Below are positions 8,663-16,994 of a stretch of 58,521 bases of DNA, piece after piece (within the stretch, counting starts at the first letter, position 1; every line of letters begins with the position of its first letter). The stretch is from positions 1-58,521 of the forward strand of contig DASXAR010000050.1 of assembly GCA_036406595.1 (NCBI GenBank), given 5' to 3'. This DNA is from VRUE01 sp036406595 (GTDB lineage: Bacteria > Actinomycetota > Thermoleophilia > Solirubrobacterales > 70-9). Position numbers and translations under genes: made by a program. A model generated the notes under the pieces. That model did not search any database, was not told where the DNA came from, and worked only from the letters and a program-made list of their open reading frames with translations.

Positions 8663-9472
8663 TCAGGGCAGGTGGTGCTCGCGGGTCGCTTCGTCGGCGC
8701 CGGTCAGCTCGCGCGCCATGGCTTCGGGGTCGGATGCCCTCATCAGAGCCTCGCCGATCAGCACCGCGTCGACGCCCACCCTCTCGAGTTCCTCGAGCTC
8801 GCCGCGCTGGGAGATTCCGCTCTCGGCGACGGCCGTCTTTCCCGCCGGCACGTCGGTCATCAGCTCGTAGGTCGTCGAGACGTCGACCGTTCCCTCGTCG
8901 AGGTCGCGGTTGTTGATCCCGATCACGTCGGCGTCGAGCGCCAGAGCGCGCTCGAGCTCCCCGCCGTCGTGAACCTCGACCAGGCAATCGAGGTCGAGGC
9001 CACGCGCCTCCTCGAAGAGGCGGCGCAGCCTCTCGTCGTCGAGCGCGCCGACTATCAGCAGGACCGCATCCGCACCGTGGACGGCGGCCTCGTAGAGCTG
9101 GTAGGGGTCGACGATGAAGTCCTTGCGCAGGATCGGCAGGTCGCATGCGGCCCTCGCCGCGCTGAGATCCTCCAGCGAGCCGCCGAAGTGAGGCGCGTCG
9201 GTGAGGACCGAGAGCGCCGCCGCTCCGCCGCGCTCGTAGGCCCCGACCTGGTCCTCGACCGTCGCCGCCTCGGCGGCTATCTGGCCGGCGCTCGGCGAGC
9301 GGCGCTTGAACTCGGCGATCAGCGACAGCCCGGGCCTGACCAGCGCCTCGCGGAAGGGACGATCGCGGCCACGCTCGGGAAGCCTGGTCTCGAGATCGGC
9401 CTGGGGTGCCTGCCGCCGGCGCTCCTCAACCCCGTCGCGCGCAGCGGAAATGAGCTGCTCGATCATTCCCAC
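8663..9472 (-). CDS. trpC: Indole-3-glycerol phosphate synthase
   Basis: A 269-aa TIM-barrel enzyme that decarboxylates and closes CdRP to indole-3-glycerol phosphate. Diagnostic segments are IAEFKRRSPSAG (catalytic Lys and substrate-binding Ser), PILRKDFIVDPYQ, GINNRDL, VAESGIS and VLIGEALMR. It is followed by the htrA-like gene and preceded by trpD with a 35-base gap that contains an 8-bp perfect inverted repeat. Confidence 0.97.
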   Translation of the reverse strand: MGMIEQLISAARDGVEERRRQAPQADLETRLPERGRDRPFREALVRPGLSLIAEFKRRSPSAGQIAAEAATVEDQVGAYERGGAAALSVLTDAPHFGGSLEDLSAARAACDLPILRKDFIVDPYQLYEAAVHGADAVLLIVGALDDERLRRLFEEARGLDLDCLVEVHDGGELERALALDADVIGINNRDLDEGTVDVSTTYELMTDVPAGKTAVAESGISQRGELEELERVGVDAVLIGEALMRASDPEAMARELTGADEATREHHLP

Positions 9473-9484
9473 TTGAGAGCCGAA

Positions 9485-9513
9485 GCCTAGATGATCTAGC
9501 CGATGATCTAGGC
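9485..9513. repeat. Inverted repeat containing the trpD stop codon
   Basis: GCCTAGAT and ATCTAGGC form a perfect 8-bp inverted repeat with a 13-base spacer, and the TAGATCATC unit occurs twice in it. It spans the end of trpD and the gap to trpC. No U-run follows. Confidence 0.5.
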
Positions 9514-10557
9514 GACCTGTTCGCCCAGCTCGGCCGTCGTCGCGACCAGCCGCTCGAGCAGCTCGGCGGCCTGGCCGCCGTCGATCGCCGCCGCGGCCTT
9601 CTCGACCCCGCCGGCCAGATCGGACGCCCTCCCGCCGACGAATATCGCCGCGCCGGCGTTGAGGAGCACCAGGTCGCGGCGTGGGCCGCCCTCGCCGGCC
9701 AGCACGGCGCGCGCAGCGGCGGCGTTCTCCTCGGGTGAGCCGCCGGCAACCTGATCGAGGTCGGCGGGCCGCAGGCCGAGGTCAGCCGGCTCGACGAACC
9801 ACTCCTCTGTGCCTCCGTCACTGACCTCGATCACCCGGGTCCTCGACGAGATCGAGAGCTCGTCGACCCCGTCCTCCGCCGTGACGACCATCGCGCGCTC
9901 GCTGCCCAGGCCGACCAGCGCCTCGGCGATCGTCTCCTGGTAGTGGCGGGCCGCGACGCCGAGCAGCTGCCGGCGCGCGCCGGCCGGGTTGGTCAGCGGG
10001 CCGAGGAAATTGAAGATCGTCCGCACCCCAAGCTGCCTGCGGACAGGGATGACGTGGGCCATCGCGGCGTGGTGGCGGGGGGCGAACATGAATCCAAAGC
10101 CGACCTCGTCGATGCAGCGCGAGACCTCCGCGGGGCCCAGCTCGATGTTGACCCCGAGTGCCTCGAGCAGGTCGGCCGAGCCGCAGTGGCTCGTGTTGGA
10201 GCGATTGCCGTGCTTGGCGACCGCGCAGCCGGCGGCGGCCGCGACCAGCGCGGCGGTGGTCGAGACATTGAACGTCGAGGGCCCGCCGCCGGTGCCCGCC
10301 GTATCGACGAGGTCGTCGCGCTCCGGTCGCACCGGAGCGGCCAGCTCGCGCATCGTCCGCGCCAGGCCGACGAGCTCCGGGACGGTCTCGCCCTTGGCCC
10401 GCAGCGCAATCAGGAACGCACCTGTCTGCACCTCGCCGCAACGCCCCTCCATGATCTCCTGAAGCACCGCCGCCGCATGGTCGGTGGTCAGGTGGTCGCC
10501 GGCACACACGGCGTCGATCGCCCTGCTGACGATGTCGTTGACGGTCACCGAGCTCAA
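9508..10557 (-). CDS. trpD: Anthranilate phosphoribosyltransferase
   Basis: A 349-aa enzyme that transfers phosphoribose from PRPP to anthranilate. The PRPP-binding motif DTAGTGGGPSTFNVST (about residues 80-95) is intact, followed by AKHGNRSNTSHCGSADLLEALG and MFAPRHHAAM, all typical. It starts 7 bases after the trpG stop. Its own stop codon lies inside an inverted repeat at the trpD-trpC junction. Confidence 0.97.
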   Translation of the reverse strand: MSSVTVNDIVSRAIDAVCAGDHLTTDHAAAVLQEIMEGRCGEVQTGAFLIALRAKGETVPELVGLARTMRELAAPVRPERDDLVDTAGTGGGPSTFNVSTTAALVAAAAGCAVAKHGNRSNTSHCGSADLLEALGVNIELGPAEVSRCIDEVGFGFMFAPRHHAAMAHVIPVRRQLGVRTIFNFLGPLTNPAGARRQLLGVAARHYQETIAEALVGLGSERAMVVTAEDGVDELSISSRTRVIEVSDGGTEEWFVEPADLGLRPADLDQVAGGSPEENAAAARAVLAGEGGPRRDLVLLNAGAAIFVGGRASDLAGGVEKAAAAIDGGQAAELLERLVATTAELGEQVA

Positions 10558-10564
10558 CTCCGCC

Positions 10565-11128
10565 TCAATTTGCCGAGAGGAAGTTCTCCAGGAGGCGTTT
10601 GCCTTGCGGAGTGAGCACCGACTCGGGATGGAATTGGACGCCCTCCGCGGGAAGCTCGCGGTGGCGGGCGCCCATCACCACGTCGCCCAGGCTGGCACTT
10701 TGCTCGAGCTGCTCGGGGAGATCGGGGTCGGCTACCAGCGAGTGGTAGCGGCCGGCGACGAGCGGGGTCGGCAGCCCCTCGAAGATCGTCCGCCCGTCGT
10801 GCTCGACCTCGGCATCCTTTCCGTGCACCGGATCGCCCTGGATGGTGCGGCCGCCGAAGGCCTCGACCAGCGACTGATGCCCGAGGCAGACACCGAGCAC
10901 CGGTGTCTGCGCCTCGGCGAAGGCGCGAACGGCCTCCACCGAGATCCCCGCCTCGGCGGGGGTGCACGGCCCCGGCGAGACGACGAGACGGTCGTATCCG
11001 CGTCCGAGCAGCTCGGTGACCTCGGCGCGGTCGTTGCGAACCACCTCCACCTCGGCCCCCAGCTCCCCCAGGTACTGGACGAGGTTGTAGGCGAAGCTGT
11101 CGTAGTTGTCGATCACGAGCACGCGCAT
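10565..11128 (-). CDS. trpG: Anthranilate synthase glutamine amidotransferase subunit
   Basis: A 187-aa class I glutamine amidotransferase that supplies ammonia to TrpE. It begins MRVLVIDNYDSFAYNLVQYL, has the nucleophilic Cys81 in GVCLGHQS and the His/Glu pair in FHPES near the C-terminus. Two bases separate the trpE stop from the ATG, so translation is likely coupled. In many bacteria the same subunit also serves aminodeoxychorismate synthase; no pabB is in this window, so a dual role is possible but not shown. Confidence 0.96.
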   Translation of the reverse strand: MRVLVIDNYDSFAYNLVQYLGELGAEVEVVRNDRAEVTELLGRGYDRLVVSPGPCTPAEAGISVEAVRAFAEAQTPVLGVCLGHQSLVEAFGGRTIQGDPVHGKDAEVEHDGRTIFEGLPTPLVAGRYHSLVADPDLPEQLEQSASLGDVVMGARHRELPAEGVQFHPESVLTPQGKRLLENFLSAN

Positions 11129-11130
11129 CC

Positions 11131-12645
11131 TCAGCTCCAATCCGGCTGGCGGCAGGCTAGCTCGACCGCGCGGAAGACCGCCTTCGCCTTGTTGACTGAC
11201 TCGTTGTACTCGTAGGCGGGTTTTGCGTCGGCGACCGTCCCTCCGCCCGCCTGCACGTGGATCTGACCGTCCTTGACGACCACGGTGCGAATGTGGATCG
11301 CCGTGTCGAGGTCGCCGCTCCAGGAGAGGTAGCCGATCGCACCTCCATACGAGCAGCGCTTGACCGGCTCGAGCTCGTCGATGATCTGCATCGCGCGCAC
11401 CTTCGGCGCGCCCGAGAGCGTCCCGGCCGGGAGTGCCGAGCGCAGCACGTCCATCGCGCCGATCCCGTCCCGGAGCGTTCCGGAGACCTGGCTGACGATA
11501 TGGAGCACGTGCGAGTAGGTCTCGACGACCATCAGCTCGTCGACGCTGACGCTCCCGTACTCGCATACCCGCCCGAGGTCGTTGCGCCCGAGGTCGACGA
11601 GCATCACGTGCTCGGCCCGCTCCTTGGGGTCGTTGAGGAGGCGCTCCGCAAGCCGCCGGTCCTCGTCCTCGCTCTTGCCCCGCGGGTAGGTTCCCGCGAT
11701 CGGCCTCGTCTCGACCCGATTCCCGGTGACCTTGACCAGCGGCTCGGGCGAGGCGCCGGCGATCTGAAAGTCGCCGAACTCGAGGAAGTACATGTAGGGG
11801 GAGGGGTTGACCGCCCGCAGGCCGCGGTAGATCGAGAAGGCCTCGACCGGCGCCGGCGCCGAGAAGCGCTGGGACGGCACCACCTGGAAGGCATCGCCGG
11901 CGTGTACGTAGGCGACGATACGCTCGACCGCGGATTCGAACTCCTCTCGCTCGACGTTGGAGGTGAAGCGAGGCGGCTCGGCGATCTCCGGCCTGGCCGG
12001 AACGGGCACGGCGCCGCGCAGCCGGCCCCGCACCTCGGCGATCGTCTCCGCTGCGTTCCGGTAGGCGGCGTCGATGCCGCCGGGGCCGTCGGAAAAGGCG
12101 CAGGCCATCACGGTCAGCTCGTGCCGCAGGTGATCGAAGACGAGCATCGCGTCGGTGACCATCAACGCCATGTCCGGCAGCCCGAGGGGGTCCGGATTCG
12201 GCTCGCCGAGCGGCTCGACGGTTCGGACCAGGTCGTAGCCGAAGAAGCCGACCGCGCCACCCGCGAACGGAGGCAGGCCCTCGACCGGCGCCAGCTCGTA
12301 GCGGCCCAGGTAGTCCGCGACCGCGCCGTAGGGGTCGCTTGCCTCTTGCGCTTCCCCCCCGTCCTCCGAGAGCACACCCTCGCTCCAGCGCAGCATGGCG
12401 CGAGGTCGGATCCCGACGAACGAGTAGCGGCCCACCTGCCCCTGCTCCGCCGACTCGAGCAGGAAGCACGGCGCGCCGGCGGGCTCACCGGCCCGAAGCT
12501 TGAGGAAGGCCGAGACCGGGGTCTCGCAGTCGTCGACGAATCGGGCCCGGACCGGGACCACGTTGCCCTGCGCGGCGAGCTCGCGCGCCTGCTCCAGGCC
12601 GGGCTCGAGCTCCAGCTCGAGCTCCGAATCAGCGACGGCGGCCAT
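11131..12645 (-). CDS. trpE: Anthranilate synthase component I
   Basis: A 504-aa chorismate-binding enzyme that makes anthranilate from chorismate. An LLES motif near residue 60 marks the usual tryptophan feedback-binding site. The catalytic C-terminal region shows FQVVPSQRF, RPIAGTYPRG and the conserved GTLSGAPKVRAMQIID. Its start overlaps the end of hisIE by 17 bases. No leader peptide with tandem Trp codons or attenuator was seen before it, in keeping with its internal operon position; control at this point is probably by feedback. Confidence 0.97.
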   Translation of the reverse strand: MAAVADSELELELEPGLEQARELAAQGNVVPVRARFVDDCETPVSAFLKLRAGEPAGAPCFLLESAEQGQVGRYSFVGIRPRAMLRWSEGVLSEDGGEAQEASDPYGAVADYLGRYELAPVEGLPPFAGGAVGFFGYDLVRTVEPLGEPNPDPLGLPDMALMVTDAMLVFDHLRHELTVMACAFSDGPGGIDAAYRNAAETIAEVRGRLRGAVPVPARPEIAEPPRFTSNVEREEFESAVERIVAYVHAGDAFQVVPSQRFSAPAPVEAFSIYRGLRAVNPSPYMYFLEFGDFQIAGASPEPLVKVTGNRVETRPIAGTYPRGKSEDEDRRLAERLLNDPKERAEHVMLVDLGRNDLGRVCEYGSVSVDELMVVETYSHVLHIVSQVSGTLRDGIGAMDVLRSALPAGTLSGAPKVRAMQIIDELEPVKRCSYGGAIGYLSWSGDLDTAIHIRTVVVKDGQIHVQAGGGTVADAKPAYEYNESVNKAKAVFRAVELACRQPDWS

Positions 12646-13276
12646 TCAGCACCTCCATCACCGCGCTCTGCGGGACCTCACGGGAGGTGAGCAGCACGCT
12701 GAGGTGGTAGAGCACGTCCGCGGCCTCCTCGGTGACCCGCTGATCGGACTCCTCGCGAGCAGCCCGTGTCACCTCCTCCGCCTCCTCGCGCACCTTCTCG
12801 CCAATCAGGCCCGGGTCCTCGAGGAGCCTCACCGTGTAGCTGCCCTCGGGCCGCTCCGCGGCCCGCTCGCGCAGGGTCCGCTCGAGCGTTGGCAGCGCCT
12901 CGTAGGGAGCCGGCTCGGGCTCTGCCCCCACCGCCTTGGCGCCCTTGCCGCTGTGGGCGGGGCCGCCGATCTCGCGGTGAAAGCAGGAGCGTTCACCGGT
13001 GTGGCAGGCGGGGCCGGCCGGTTCAACCAGCGCGAGGACGGCGTCACCGTCGCAGTCGACCCGCAGCTGATGGAGGCGGAGCACGTTCCCCGATGTTTCG
13101 CCCTTGCGCCAGATCTTTCCCCGCGAGCGGCTGAAGAAGTGCACCTCGCCGGTCTCCACCGTCAGCCGAAGCGACTCCTCGCTCACATACGCGAGGGTCA
13201 GGACCTCGCCGCTGGCGAGGTCCTGCGCGATGCACGGCACCAGGCCATTCTCGTCGAATTCGACCTCGGCGAACAT
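12629..13276 (-). CDS. hisIE: Bifunctional phosphoribosyl-AMP cyclohydrolase / phosphoribosyl-ATP pyrophosphatase
   Basis: A 215-aa fusion carrying the second and third steps of histidine synthesis. The HisI part (about residues 1-110) has FFSRSRGKIWRKGETSGN and the zinc-binding CDGD and GPACHTGERSCF motifs. The HisE part (about 125-215) has LEDPGLIGEKVREEAEEV and EEAADVLYHL. In many actinomycetes HisI and HisE are separate genes. Here the fusion stands alone, away from other his genes, and overlaps trpE by 17 bases, so one histidine enzyme is produced together with the tryptophan operon. Confidence 0.95.
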   Translation of the reverse strand: MFAEVEFDENGLVPCIAQDLASGEVLTLAYVSEESLRLTVETGEVHFFSRSRGKIWRKGETSGNVLRLHQLRVDCDGDAVLALVEPAGPACHTGERSCFHREIGGPAHSGKGAKAVGAEPEPAPYEALPTLERTLRERAAERPEGSYTVRLLEDPGLIGEKVREEAEEVTRAAREESDQRVTEEAADVLYHLSVLLTSREVPQSAVMEVLNGRRR

Positions 13277-13293
13277 CGAACCATCGTAGTTGG

Positions 13294-14676
13294 CTACTCA
13301 ATGCCCAGGCGATCGAGCAGGCTCTCGTCGCGGCGCCAGCGTCGCCGCACCTGGACCTGAAGGTCGAGATGGACGCGGGCATTCAGCTCCGCTTCGAGCG
13401 AGCGCCGCGCAGCGGTGCCGATCTCCCCTATCTTCGAGCCGCCGCGCCCGATCAGGATCCGCTTCTGGGAGTCCGCCTCGGCCCAGATGTCGGCGCGGAC
13501 GCTGAGGAGGCCGTCGTCGCGCTCCGCGACCTCCCTGACCTGGACCTCCACCGAGTGCGGTATCTCCTGCCGGGTGCGGTTCAGCACCTGCTCGCGGATC
13601 AGCTCCGCGAGCATCACCTCGCTCGACTGGTCGCTGCGATCCTCCGGCGGGTAGAGGAACTCTCCCTCGGGCACGAGCTCTCCGAGCCGCTCGACCAGCG
13701 TGTCGAGGCCCTCGCCGCTGCGGGCGCTGACCGGGAAGACCTCGTCGACGCCCTCCAGCTCCGCCGCCTCCGCGAGGACCGGGACAAGCTCGTTGGGACC
13801 CACCCGGTCGATCTTGTTGACTGCGCAGACGGTCGGCATCCCGGCCTTGGCCTGGAGCAGGGCGCGAGCGATGAACCGGTCGCCGGGGCCAATCCCCTCC
13901 TCGCCGTTGACGACCAGAAGCGCCACGTCGGAGTCGGCGAGCTCGCGCTCGACCCGTCGCTGCATGCGCTCGGTGAGGACGTCGCGCGGCCGCTGCACTC
14001 CCGGGAGGTCGACGAGGACCAGCTGACGACCCACCTCCGCGTCGGTCGCTATCCCGCGAATCGCCCGGCGGGTCGTCTGCGGCCGCATCGAGACGATCGC
14101 CACCCGGCTGCCGACGAGCGCGTTGACGATGGTCGACTTGCCGACGTTGGGGCGGCCTGCCAAACCGACGAAACCACTGCGCTGCCTCCTCTGCCCCCGC
14201 TCGCTCGCGCCCATCACAACCGGCGATCTCGCTCGCTCGCTCCCGCGTCCGGGGGTCGAGCTTGTTTGCAGGCTTTTCATTATCTGGGCCTGGAGTGCCA
14301 GCATCTCGCCGTCGTCGGTCTCGTGGTCGTAGCCGCAGAGATGGAGGACGCCATGGACCGCCGCCTCGGTGACGTCCGAGCAGTGCTCGGGACAGATCGC
14401 GACGTCGCCCAGCTCGCGGGGGCCCGGGGTCGAGCCGCTGCCGTCGATCGGGAAGGCGAGCACGTCGGTGGCGGCGTCCTTGCCGCGGTGCTCGCGGTTC
14501 AGCTCGCGGATGCGGCGGGCATCGACCAGCTCGATCGAGAGGTGCCCGTTCTCGACGCCCGCCGCGGCCAGGGCCGCTGCGACCGGCTGCCTCAGCTCGG
14601 CCGCGACGTCGGACAGATCAATTCCGCCGGCATGCTCTGCTCTCGCTCGCTCGCGCTTATTACCCCCGGAGATCAC
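13294..14676 (-). CDS. ybeY-era: YbeY endoribonuclease and Era GTPase in one continuous reading frame
   Basis: A single 460-codon frame without internal stop. Codons about 1-132 are YbeY, with the metal-binding signature HGVLHLCGYDH; codons about 170-460 are Era, with G1 GRPNVGKST, G3 DLPG, G4 NKID and the C-terminal KH domain GRGGSKIGEIG. Both act in 16S rRNA and 30S maturation. The linker of about 35 residues (QTSSTPGRG...ERGQRRQR) is encoded by the dispersed junction repeat. Either a fused protein is made, or Era starts inside the repeat at ATG 14214 (306 aa; GTG 14217 is directly upstream). The drawn start is a GTG, also inside a repeat copy that overlaps the end of phoH. Confidence 0.93.
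   Translation of the reverse strand: MISGGNKRERARAEHAGGIDLSDVAAELRQPVAAALAAAGVENGHLSIELVDARRIRELNREHRGKDAATDVLAFPIDGSGSTPGPRELGDVAICPEHCSDVTEAAVHGVLHLCGYDHETDDGEMLALQAQIMKSLQTSSTPGRGSERARSPVVMGASERGQRRQRSGFVGLAGRPNVGKSTIVNALVGSRVAIVSMRPQTTRRAIRGIATDAEVGRQLVLVDLPGVQRPRDVLTERMQRRVERELADSDVALLVVNGEEGIGPGDRFIARALLQAKAGMPTVCAVNKIDRVGPNELVPVLAEAAELEGVDEVFPVSARSGEGLDTLVERLGELVPEGEFLYPPEDRSDQSSEVMLAELIREQVLNRTRQEIPHSVEVQVREVAERDDGLLSVRADIWAEADSQKRILIGRGGSKIGEIGTAARRSLEAELNARVHLDLQVQVRRRWRRDESLLDRLGIE
14181..14255 (-). repeat. Junction repeat joining ybeY and era in frame
   Basis: Minus-strand modules: GGACGCGGGAG, CGAGCGAGCGAGATC, GCCGGTTGTGATG, GGCGCGAGCGAGCG, GGGGCAGAGG. It contains no stop codon in the ybeY-era frame and supplies ATG 14214 as a possible era start. 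Confidence 0.72.
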
Positions 14677-14698
14677 GCTCGCTCGCTCCCGCGTCCGC
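14624..14698 (-). repeat. Junction repeat at the phoH-ybeY overlap
   Basis: The clearest copy. Minus-strand modules: GGACGCGGGAG, CGAGCGAGCGTGATC, TCCGGGGGTAATAA, GCGCGAGCGAGCG, AGAGCAGAGCATGCCGGCGG. It encodes the last residues and TAA stop of phoH in one frame and the GTG start and first 18 residues of YbeY in another. Confidence 0.72.
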
Positions 14699-15685
14699 TG
14701 TCGGCGGGGTCGCTTTCCCGTGCTCGTCGTAGGCGGCGACGATCCGCTGGACGAGCATGTGGCGGACGACGTCCTCGCCGCCGAAGTGGACGAAGGCGAT
14801 GTCCTTGACCGAGTCGAGGATGTCGCGGACGACGATCAGCCCCGACCGCTGATCGGTCGGCAGGTCGATCTGGGTGATGTCACCGGTCACGACCATGCGC
14901 GAGTTGAAGCCGAGTCGGGTGAGGAACATCTTCATCTGCTCGGGGCTGGTGTTCTGCGCCTCGTCGAGAATCACGAAGGAGTCATTGAGAGTTCTTCCCC
15001 GCATAAAGGCCAGGGGCGCCACCTCGATCACGCCACGCTCGAAGTAGCCGTTGACCCGGTCCGGGTCGAGCATGTCGTAGAGGGCGTCGAAGAGCGGTCG
15101 CAGGTAGGGGTCGACCTTGGCCTGGATGTCGCCCGGCAGGAAGCCGAGCCGCTCGCCCGCCTCGACCGCGGGCCGAGTGAGGATGATGCGCTGCACATCG
15201 CGCTCGGCGAGCGCCGCGGCCGCCATCGCAACCGCGAGAAAGGTCTTTCCGGTCCCGGCGGGGCCGATCCCGAAGGTGATCGTGTTGGAGCGGATCGAGT
15301 CCACGTAGCGTTTCTGGTTGAGCGTCTTCGGCGCGACACGGGTGTTGCGGTGACGCCAGACGACGTCCTCCAGCACCCGGGCGGGGCTCTCGTGGGCGTC
15401 GAGCGCGCCGGTGACCGCTTCGATCGTCCCGGGCGCGACCTCGTGGCCCTGCTCGATCAGCTCGACCAGCTCGTCGACCACGACGGCGGCCGTCTGCACG
15501 TCATCGGAGGAGCCGTCGAGGGTGAGGACGTTGCCGCGCAAATGGAAATCGCAGTCGAGGTGGCCGCGAAGGGCGCGGAGCACGGCGTCCTCGGAGCCCG
15601 CGAGCTCGGCGGCGACGGTGTTGTCGAGGGTCAGCTGCCTACGAGCCAAGTCGTTCCCGAACCGCCGTGCTGACCCGCTTGCCAT
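14660..15685 (-). CDS. phoH: PhoH-family ATPase
   Basis: A 341-aa PhoH-like (YbeZ-type) protein. A KH-like N-terminal region is followed by the ATPase domain with Walker A GPAGTGKTF (about residue 144) and Walker B VILDEAQNTSPEQMK; DEAQN is a helicase-like signature. PhoH proteins sit next to ybeY in most bacteria and are linked to RNA metabolism. The last residues (AGASERDLRG) and the TAA stop are encoded by a copy of the junction repeat, and the gene overlaps ybeY by 17 bases. Confidence 0.95.
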   Translation of the reverse strand: MASGSARRFGNDLARRQLTLDNTVAAELAGSEDAVLRALRGHLDCDFHLRGNVLTLDGSSDDVQTAAVVVDELVELIEQGHEVAPGTIEAVTGALDAHESPARVLEDVVWRHRNTRVAPKTLNQKRYVDSIRSNTITFGIGPAGTGKTFLAVAMAAAALAERDVQRIILTRPAVEAGERLGFLPGDIQAKVDPYLRPLFDALYDMLDPDRVNGYFERGVIEVAPLAFMRGRTLNDSFVILDEAQNTSPEQMKMFLTRLGFNSRMVVTGDITQIDLPTDQRSGLIVVRDILDSVKDIAFVHFGGEDVVRHMLVQRIVAAYDEHGKATPPTADAGASERDLRG

Positions 15686-16070
15686 CCGCCCGGCCGCCGA
15701 TCCTCGGCATCAGGGCGGACATCACCTGCCCCATCTGCCGCGCCTCCGTCGCGCCGCTCTCGGCCACGGCCGCCTCGACCAGCTCTTCGAGCTCCGCGTC
15801 GCTGAGCTGCTGCGGCAGGTAGGCGGCGATCAGCTCGGCCTCGCTCTGCTCGGCCTCGGCCTGATCGTCGCGGCCCGCCCCGCGGTACGCCTCGGCGGCC
15901 TCGAGGCGCTTCTTCCGCTCCCTCTGCAGCACCGCCACCTCATCGCCCTTGCCGAGCTTTGCGTCCTGCTGGAGGGAATCGACGATCAGGCGCAGCGCGG
16001 AGACACGCTCGCGCTCGCCGGCCTTCATCGCCGCGCGGACGTCGCTCTGCACCTGCTCCAGGACACTCAT
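15639..16070 (-). CDS. yqeY: YqeY / GatB C-terminal-like protein
   Basis: A 143-aa protein beginning MSVLEQVQSDVRAAMKAG, with AYLPQQLSDAELEELV and the C-terminal MGQVMSALMPRIGGRADGK typical of YqeY, the stand-alone homologue of the GatB tail domain thought to interact with tRNA-related enzymes. It overlaps the start of phoH by 47 bases in another frame, which supports co-translation. The start was chosen at ATG 16070 because upstream frame sequence is Arg-rich shadow. Confidence 0.9.
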   Translation of the reverse strand: MSVLEQVQSDVRAAMKAGERERVSALRLIVDSLQQDAKLGKGDEVAVLQRERKKRLEAAEAYRGAGRDDQAEAEQSEAELIAAYLPQQLSDAELEELVEAAVAESGATEARQMGQVMSALMPRIGGRADGKRVSTAVRERLGS

Positions 16071-16080
16071 CGCAAAATTT

Positions 16081-16140
16081 CGCGCTTCTCTCGCTGCGCG
16101 AATAACCAGATATGGACGCTTGCTCGTTCCGCGCTCATGC
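16081..16140 (-). repeat. Degenerate junction repeat between murI and yqeY
   Basis: Minus-strand modules GCGCGGAA, CGAGCAAGCG, TCCATATCTGGTTATT, CGCGCAGCGAGAG, AAGCGCG. The TCCATATCTG core is shared with the trpB-trpA copy. It lies in the gap and is not translated in either gene as drawn. Confidence 0.5.
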
Positions 16141-16143
16141 GCC

Positions 16144-16944
16144 TTAAGGGTAGTCGTCGCCGAGATCGATCCGCTCGATCTGCCCGAGCGGCATCTGCAG
16201 GAAGCGCGTGCCGAGCGCGCGGAACGAATCCACGTCCCCGCTGCAGAGGAAGCGGTAGTCGCCTTCGCCGTCCCGCTGACAGGCGAGCCCCCGGGACTCC
16301 AACGCACGCTGCGCCGCCGCCGCGACGGCGTGGCCGCCGCTGACCAGGCGGACATCGCGGCCGAGGATGCGCTGCAGCATCGGCGCGACGAGCGGGTAGT
16401 GGGTGCACCCCAGGATCAGCGTGTCCACGTCCCGCCGCTTCAGCGGCGCGCAGTAGGCGCGCGTCATCTCCACCACGTCCTCGTCCACGAACGTCCCTTC
16501 CTGGATGAAGGGGGCGAGGTCGGGTGCCTCGACCTCGGTGACCTCGAGCGCCCGGCCCTGGGCTTCGAGCGCCTGCCGGTAGGAGCCGCTCTCGACCGTG
16601 TTCGGCGTTGCGAGAACGCCGACCCTGCCGCTATCGGTGATCGCCGCCGCGATCTCCGCCTGCGGCTCGACCACCGGCACGACCTCGATGCCCCGCTCCG
16701 CGGCGACCTCGCGCGCCACCTCGGCGCCAATCGAGGTCGCGGTGTTGCAGGCGATCACCAGCAGCTTCGCGCCCCGGTCGAGCAGCAGCTCCGAGATCCT
16801 CGCGACGCGTCTGCGAAGCAGGTCGGGGTCGCGCGCCCCATAGGGAAACATCGCCGTGTCGCCGAGGTAGACGAAGTCCTCCTCCGGCAGCGAGACGAGG
16901 CACTCGTGGAGGACCGTCAGTCCGCCCACCCCGGAATCGAACAT
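16144..16944 (-). CDS. murI: Glutamate racemase (start probably further upstream)
   Basis: MurI makes D-glutamate for peptidoglycan. The drawn 266-aa frame begins MFDSGVGGLTVLHE, with the catalytic pair in VIACNTATS and ILGCTHYPLV. Family members carry 5-15 residues before FDSGVGG, including a first strand of the R-P-I-G-V type. The frame continues upstream with LDRSLPIA and reaches a CTG codon at 16989, six bases after the stop of the preceding gene. A CTG or other rare start would restore the missing strand. yqeY follows across a 73-base gap holding a degenerate junction repeat. Confidence 0.94.
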   Translation of the reverse strand: MFDSGVGGLTVLHECLVSLPEEDFVYLGDTAMFPYGARDPDLLRRRVARISELLLDRGAKLLVIACNTATSIGAEVAREVAAERGIEVVPVVEPQAEIAAAITDSGRVGVLATPNTVESGSYRQALEAQGRALEVTEVEAPDLAPFIQEGTFVDEDVVEMTRAYCAPLKRRDVDTLILGCTHYPLVAPMLQRILGRDVRLVSGGHAVAAAAQRALESRGLACQRDGEGDYRFLCSGDVDSFRALGTRFLQMPLGQIERIDLGDDYP

Positions 16945-16994
16945 CGCGATCGGGAGCGAGCGGTCGAGTGTGGGTGCGTGCCGCGCCAGGGGCG

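Noticed and set aside
12646..13293. Tryptophan attenuator or leader peptide before trpE
   Set aside because: The space is filled by hisIE and no short ORF with tandem Trp codons is present.
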